NCBI RefSeq assembly: GCF_035222275.1
Contig: NW_026946359.1
Span: forward strand, 2,604,001-2,668,000
Origin: Podospora bellae-mahoneyi
Lineage: Eukaryota > Ascomycota > Sordariomycetes > Sordariales > Podosporaceae
Reading direction: 5' to 3'
Length of the DNA stretch: 64,000 bases
The position numbers and the translations under genes are program-made. The notes beneath the pieces are model-generated. The model ran no database searches and had not been told where the DNA came from. It saw only the letters and a program-made list of their open reading frames with translations. This document shows positions 59,194-64,000 of the stretch, one piece after another (the first letter of the stretch is position 1; each line of letters begins with the position of its first letter).

Positions 59194-60601
59194 TCATGGC
59201 CATACTGTCGCCCTCAATGTGTCCGCCTTTTCTGAAGATCCAAGAAGGATCGAATACCTATCCTGATGTTGGATAGGGGAGCTGGTGGCGAGAGACGGTG
59301 GCTCTCCGTCTGCTCCTGGTACAGAATTCCGCCTGAGTGCGATGTTCCAGTCAAAGATGGAGCCGCTCAGGCCAACGGTCAGTCCAGCCCGAAGCATGAT
59401 CTCGTAGTCGACGAGCGCACGCTGGTCCCATGTGAGTTGCTCGAGAAGCTCCCGGCCTTCCGGTTCATCCAGCATTAAATCCTGCTTGTATACCATCGTC
59501 ACGCCCACCGCCTCAGCCTTTTTGGATAACTTTCGTCTGCGCTCTTCTGTTTCTCCCGTGGCAACAAAAGCAAAGCCGGCCGTTGAGTTGGTGACAAGCT
59601 CGACCAAGGTAGAGACCTGTTCGTCGAAGGGTGGAAAGATAGGAGTCGCATCCGCCTCTGTCCTGAGGTGTAGTCCGGGGAAAGTGCTGTGCTGGAAACC
59701 CTGCTTAGGGTCCAGATTCAGTTGATATTTCATGTGCAGATTGTACAGCGCAATAGCGGCGAGCACTCTGGCGTCTTTACGTGGCCGTAGAAGACGGCCA
59801 AAGTTCTTGGCCAACTCTGGGTTCCCATATGCTGTTGGGAAAACCGAGCTTATCACATCGGATCTGAACCGTATGGGAAACGGACGTGTCTCTGGGTCCT
59901 CTGTCCTGTCGATGTACGACTTGATCTGCTCCGACAACGTATTCATGTCTTCAATAACGGAGCCATTCAGTTTAGCTCCAACATCTTGTAAGCTAATCTT
60001 CCGAGCTGATTGCACCTGTGGCACATCCCAAAGCTCGTTCATGGATCGATATAATTTCAGCTGCGGGCAGTGCTCCGATAGCGTTTGGTTGAGGTATTCA
60101 TAGTCGAACAAGTAGTCGATAAACTCCCCGATGTAGGGACCGCCGCCGTTCTTGGGCCGGGTATTCGCAACGTTCTTATCGTCGCGCTTGATGATCCGGG
60201 GAAGAACCAACTCGGCTGAACAAATCCATCCGTCAGTTTGTGTACCTCTTTTGAATGTCAGACTTCTCCATCTTACCACCAGCCTCGATAGCGAAGCGAA
60301 TGCAGTTCAGATGCGCGTCTTTGACTTGGCCAAAACCTCCGGATTGGGGATCACAAGACAGCATCAACCCTGGTGTCCAAGTCTTGCTCGCGCATAGCTC
60401 CGAGATACTACTGCCATCTAGCTGTCCGCCAACATCGTGATCCAAGAAATCCGTGATGAAGATATCCCTTTCGCTTTTGAACTGGCGAACGACGCTGTTA
60501 TACGCTGGCTGGTCCGAGACCATGTAGGCGACCAACCATACGACAATCAGCGCCGGACCGGCGAACTTGAGCAGATAAACGAGGCGCGGGGAGGCCAGCA
60601 T
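59194..60601 (-). CDS. Type II membrane protein, O-fucosyltransferase-like (PF10250 type)
   Basis: Two exons on the minus strand, 60277-60601 and 59194-60215 (61-base intron), encode 448 residues. A short cytoplasmic end is followed by a signal anchor (residues about 8-28), so the catalytic part would face the ER or Golgi lumen. The segment GGFGQVKDAHLNCIRFAIEAG followed by AELVLPRI resembles the N-terminal donor-site region of protein O-fucosyltransferases. GLHLRTEADA in the middle resembles their HxRxExD motif, and EIMLRAGLTVGLSGSIFDWNIALRR their C-terminal region. Related fungal proteins are sometimes misnamed alternative oxidase; none of its iron ligand motifs is present here. Sugar donor and acceptor are unknown. 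The intron is phase 1 and restores IEAGAELVLP. Confidence 0.72.
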
Positions 60602-63427
60602 GGCGACGACTGTTGAGATGGAACAATTGAATGATCACATCAGGCCTCGACGATTTCAGCGAAAAGCCAGAGGTGTCCAAAATGAAGAGTGAGGCACAGT
60701 TGAATTCTCACTCAGGCAGCGAGAAAAGGAATGTATCCCCCGATGCCTGCTCAAGGGATTCCAAATGCCAGCTGAAGGAGCTGATGAGAGATCATCCCTC
60801 CCAAAAGGGAATAGCCCAAGCCATTATCAATGGTGTGCCGCGTGTGCACACCACCAGCCCCATGCTTATCATGGAACCTGGACCTGAATTTGTGCCCTGA
60901 GTGTTTTTGATGGAAGAAGGTGAAGTTTGGTATGGGATTGTGATGTTTTTATATCCGGATATATAACGTCTGGGCTTGGCCGTCGTCAAGCTGTCAAAGT
61001 GCCTTCCCGTCACGGAGGCGATGGATCAAGGTAGTGCCCGCATATGGATAGAGTGGCACCCATCCTTAGCACCTCTGATATCAGCCGTCCACAACAACAG
61101 GAAGACTGTGCCTGGAAGCTTGTATTAATGTATTTGTTTCTGAGCTTGTGCGCTAGTTGTTCGCTGAATTCACCGCTCCTATTCTCCGTGTGGAAGTACC
61201 CAACTTAGAAGAGTGCGTAAACCAAGCTGGTGATTTCAAGAGCGAGGTGTAGAGTCGCTTCTTGAACTCATGGACATGGCCAGTACAGAACCAGGTCCCA
61301 AGATCGCCATCATTCTTCCCGAGAGAATAAGACGCGGGTCGGAGAGCGGTGCGTCCCACCGAAGCCAGAGGTTTTGATACGACGATACTATCCAAACCAC
61401 GTTCTGTGTATTGTACTATGTGGTCTCATTTATAGAGCGCAGGTGTGTCTGTAGATGCTCGAGCGCACAGACGGGCGTGCTTGTAGAACCTAGCTTCTCA
61501 GATTCTGGTATATTTGCTCCGTTTCAACTCGACAGCATATCAATGCACAAATGTGCCTAAACAACGACAACAGGACTGACATATCATGAATTATCCCAAA
61601 GTGGCTCCAATAGCCATCAAGACGAGCCCTTGCTTCGTATTTTCATGCGCACAAGGATGCGAAAGGGGAAAGTTGTGGGAGTTTGCGGGATGTGAGTGGG
61701 CAGAAAACAACTTTAAAAACGGCCACTTAGGGTCGCCCGCCCAAACGCGTCTGGCACGCGAAAAAACGCGACGGATGCCCCGGTCAACCCCTCCCACAAC
61801 TTCACAAGCGAGGACCGTTGTTGATGTGGTCACACAGTGCCTTCTTTTCCCTCTCGTCCCAACAGTGTCCTGGGCTGCTATCATTCCCATCTCATCAACC
61901 GCTTCCTTGGGATCAATCTAAATGCGAAATAGCTGGATCATCCTGACTTACCGTCTTAATGCAGCGGAGACACCCCGCCGGAGGTGTCTGACGTAGTAAT
62001 ATCCATCATCTCGATCTCTTCCCCAGTCGCTGGTCCAGAGTCCACCCGCGCTTCTGCGCATCTTTTTTCCCCGCCAAGTGGTTTCCTGCATGTCGACTTG
62101 CAGCACGCGAGAATTCCCCCAGCCCCTTCGTTTTCCCTCGTTCGCCTCGCCTTTTTTCTGCAATCCATTCGATTCGCTCTGCGCTGCGCGGCGCGTGAAG
62201 GAATCACGAACCCACCCACTGTCACTACTCCTCCCCCACTCGCCTGCCACTCCTGCGCTACTTTCACAAGCCACTGGCTGGTCCTCGAGCTCCCATCCAT
62301 CCCCAACCGGAGACGCGTTGCTGCCAGCCGAACAGCTACGCTGCCCAACTGGCAACTTGATATCCATAGTCAGATCCCCAAGAGGTTCACGAGTCTGCGA
62401 ATCCACGAATCCACAACAGTTTGCCCTGCACGCTGCCTGAGGTTGGGGTTCCATCCCGGACGCAGCATCGCACACACCCTGCGGCAAGAGCTTGAAGTCG
62501 TCTTCTAGCGGGCCTGGGCCCTGTCGGCGACTACTGCGAGTGAAGAGTGGATAAAGTGTTCAGGGGACCTTGCGATCAAGGGTCCGCTGCCCTTCCTGGC
62601 GCCGCCCACATTCACAGTCACCACCCCCCACCCCCTCTTCTCTGCCCAGCAACAGCACACAGCACAGTTACATATTCCCAACGTTCCCGTCTGCTGTAGT
62701 CCCCTCCCCCCTTCCTCCCCCTTTTCCTTCTGCGCAGTCACTCCTTTTGCGACCAGATTAAACGGCCGGTCGCGCTCGGCGCAAGGGTCTCAGATGCTCT
62801 ACGGACACTCCAACACATGACGGACAGCACAGACAGACGACTACGAGACTGACGACACGGTACTTTTTCTTTTTTCGTCACAAAATTCCGGCGATAATCT
62901 CAACCTCCCTGATCTGGATTTTCCGTTTTTCGCCATTATCAATTGCCCGAGGAGCTTATTGTTGTTGTTGCCGGACCTGAATCTTGCGGCTGTGCACTTG
63001 CTTTTTTGCGGTTGCGTTGCTCAGACCCCAGCTTTCCCCAGCCCATCCGTCACCTTTTGACCAGCCATCCGATTTTGACATGCGCTACGCTACCTTCCCA
63101 CTGGCACCAACAAATCCCCAAAACGCGTCAAAACTCCCACAACGCGCCTCCAGAGCTTGATATTGAGCTTCCCACAGACAATCAGGTAGTTGATATCTGT
63201 CTGTCTCTCTGTCTGTCTCTCTGTCTCTCTCTCTGCCTGGCTTGACACCACCAGCAGAGAGCGCAAGACAATCAACGAACGCGATACGATATTTACGACA
63301 CAAACATACGAACGTCTTCCATTTTACTCGCCAAAACATCACCCCTAATTCCAAACCCCCAACCGAATTCCCTAGTTTCACCATAATTAGCTCTTTATGA
63401 CGCACTAGCATTCCGGTCAAAGACAAA
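60602..63427. promoter_or_regulatory. Long divergent intergenic region and leader of final gene
   Basis: 2.8 kb between two divergent starts. From about 62000 it is strongly pyrimidine-rich, with a TCTG/TC microsatellite at 63197-63234, consistent with a long leader for the gene at 63428. Frames at 61153-61395, 61586-61921 and 61948-62487 have no recognisable family and are not annotated. Confidence 0.5.
63197..63234. repeat. Microsatellite of TCTG and TC units
   Basis: Mixed CTGT and CT units, about 190 bases before the ATG of the final gene, probably in its 5' leader. Confidence 0.9.
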
Positions 63428-64000
63428 ATGAATCAACATTCCGGTTCGGCAACCCTCCCACGGGGTTTCAGGTTTGAGATGCCCAGGACACCGGAGCCCT
63501 TCGCAGAAAACGATGAGGCTCAAATCCCTTCGCCACCAAAACCACGTCTAAGGTTGGTCAAGAGGCGCGTTGTCTCTCAACTCACGGCACCTACTCAGCA
63601 GTTTCTCGCTTCTGTGGCTGCCGCCGACGTTCCAATTCCTAGCATTGAGGAGCCAGAGACGAGTTCGCACGACTTCGCCATGGGGAACGCTGACTCTTTC
63701 CCCGCGAGAATGCGCCACGAGGAGATGGATGCGAGCTTTTTGCAGCCCATCGGGCGAACATACGAGCTCCCAAAGACGCCAGCACCCGACTTCATCCCGT
63801 GCTTATCGCCAGGGCAGTACCCCAACTGGACCCTTGACTCGACTGCCAGCAGCGTCGAGTCGACACCAGAGCCAGACTATGAATCCAGCAGACCTTCGAC
63901 GGCTAGGTCAACATTGACTAGCGCATCCTTGTTCAGCCGCTTTTCCATGCTTTCAGATGACGACAATTGCGCCAGCCCTCTACTAGAAAGCAAAGAGCAC
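63428..64000 (+). CDS. N-terminal part of a regulatory-type protein, cut by the window end
   Basis: An open frame of 191 codons starts at the ATG at 63428 and runs without a stop to the last base. The visible part is disordered: Pro/Ser/Glu-rich with a conserved-looking block PRLRLVKRRVVSQLTAPTQQF, followed by ADVPIPSIEEPE, LPKTPAPDFIP, QYPNWTLDS and ESSRPSTARSTLTS. Many SP and TP sites suggest a phosphorylated N-terminus such as precedes a kinase or other signalling domain, but no domain is inside the window. I have a weak memory of similar N-termini on sordariomycete protein kinases and do not rely on it. The start is chosen as the first ATG of the frame after the pyrimidine-rich leader. 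Confidence 0.75.
   Translation, partial: MNQHSGSATLPRGFRFEMPRTPEPFAENDEAQIPSPPKPRLRLVKRRVVSQLTAPTQQFLASVAAADVPIPSIEEPETSSHDFAMGNADSFPARMRHEEMDASFLQPIGRTYELPKTPAPDFIPCLSPGQYPNWTLDSTASSVESTPEPDYESSRPSTARSTLTSASLFSRFSMLSDDDNCASPLLESKEH

Noticed and set aside
59194-60601. Alternative oxidase as the name of the type II membrane protein
   Set aside because: Related fungal proteins sometimes carry that name, but the di-iron ExxH motifs are absent and the motifs seen are of O-fucosyltransferase type.
61948-62487. 179-codon minus-strand frame
   Set aside because: No family, composition mirrors the pyrimidine-rich leader on the other strand.
1-64000. tRNA or 5S rRNA genes
   Set aside because: I looked for GGTTCRANTCC-like B boxes and for the start of the fungal 5S gene in the intergenic regions and saw no convincing match; a covariance-model scan would settle it.

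Overview
This window is nuclear chromosomal DNA of a filamentous ascomycete, most likely a sordariomycete (Sordariales-like). The evidence is genes interrupted by short introns of about 50-120 bases with GTRNGT donors, CTAAC/CTGAC branch sites and mostly YAG acceptors, together with fungus-specific families (arg-13 type ornithine carrier, Rtg2, RCR and fibroin-3-like membrane proteins, secreted tyrosinase, Zn2Cys6 factor). The protein sequences look closest to those I remember from Neurospora, Podospora and Chaetomium. I found 20 apparently intact or partial protein genes and one decayed gene. I saw no tRNA, rRNA, CRISPR array, retroelement or DNA transposon.

Layout. 0.3-2.4 kb: intronless prp28 (-), with decayed 20-21 bp tandem repeats on both sides. 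4.3-6.7 kb: convergent pair of an arg-13 type mitochondrial carrier (+) and TspO/MBR (-). 8.5-11.2 kb: ARS2/SERRATE (+). 12.6-16.5 kb: divergent pair CCT4 (-) and RPT1 (+) sharing a 598 bp promoter. 17.4-18.3 kb: Cys-rich zinc-binding protein (-). 19.3-20.0 kb: SF3b p14 (+). 21.7-26.1 kb: convergent STIMATE/TMEM110-type membrane protein (+) and secreted tyrosinase (-). 27.1-30.9 kb: second-largest subunit of RNA polymerase I (-). 31.6-33.2 kb: broken F-box-like gene. 34.9-38.4 kb: convergent ARL8 (+) and ribosomal protein S16 (-). 39.8-44.5 kb: two single-pass membrane proteins of RCR and fibroin-3 type in tandem (+). 47.6-51.3 kb: a 1174-residue conserved fungal protein (+). 54.4-58.6 kb: convergent Zn2Cys6 factor (+) and RTG2 (-). 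59.2-60.6 kb: O-fucosyltransferase-like type II membrane protein (-). 63.4 kb to the end: an open partial gene (+).

The genes are mainly housekeeping functions: pre-mRNA processing (Prp28, ARS2, p14), rRNA synthesis and ribosome (RPA2, S16), proteostasis (CCT4, RPT1), mitochondrial and retrograde functions (carrier, TspO, RTG2), and cell surface or endomembrane proteins. They are not an operon or a biosynthetic cluster. Exon structures were worked out by eye from splice sites, reading phase and family conservation; every multi-exon model below keeps phase and ends at a stop codon, except the final gene, which runs off the window.

I do not see a clearly new system. The observations most worth a second look are an intragenic switch of strand skew (coding strand C-rich at the 5' end, G-rich at the 3' end) in six genes, the decayed minisatellite around prp28, unusual introns (a GC-AG intron inside the zinc cluster, an RPT1 start codon alone on its exon, coding microexons of 15, 20 and 24 bases), and the F-box-like pseudogene with a CAA-to-TAA type stop.
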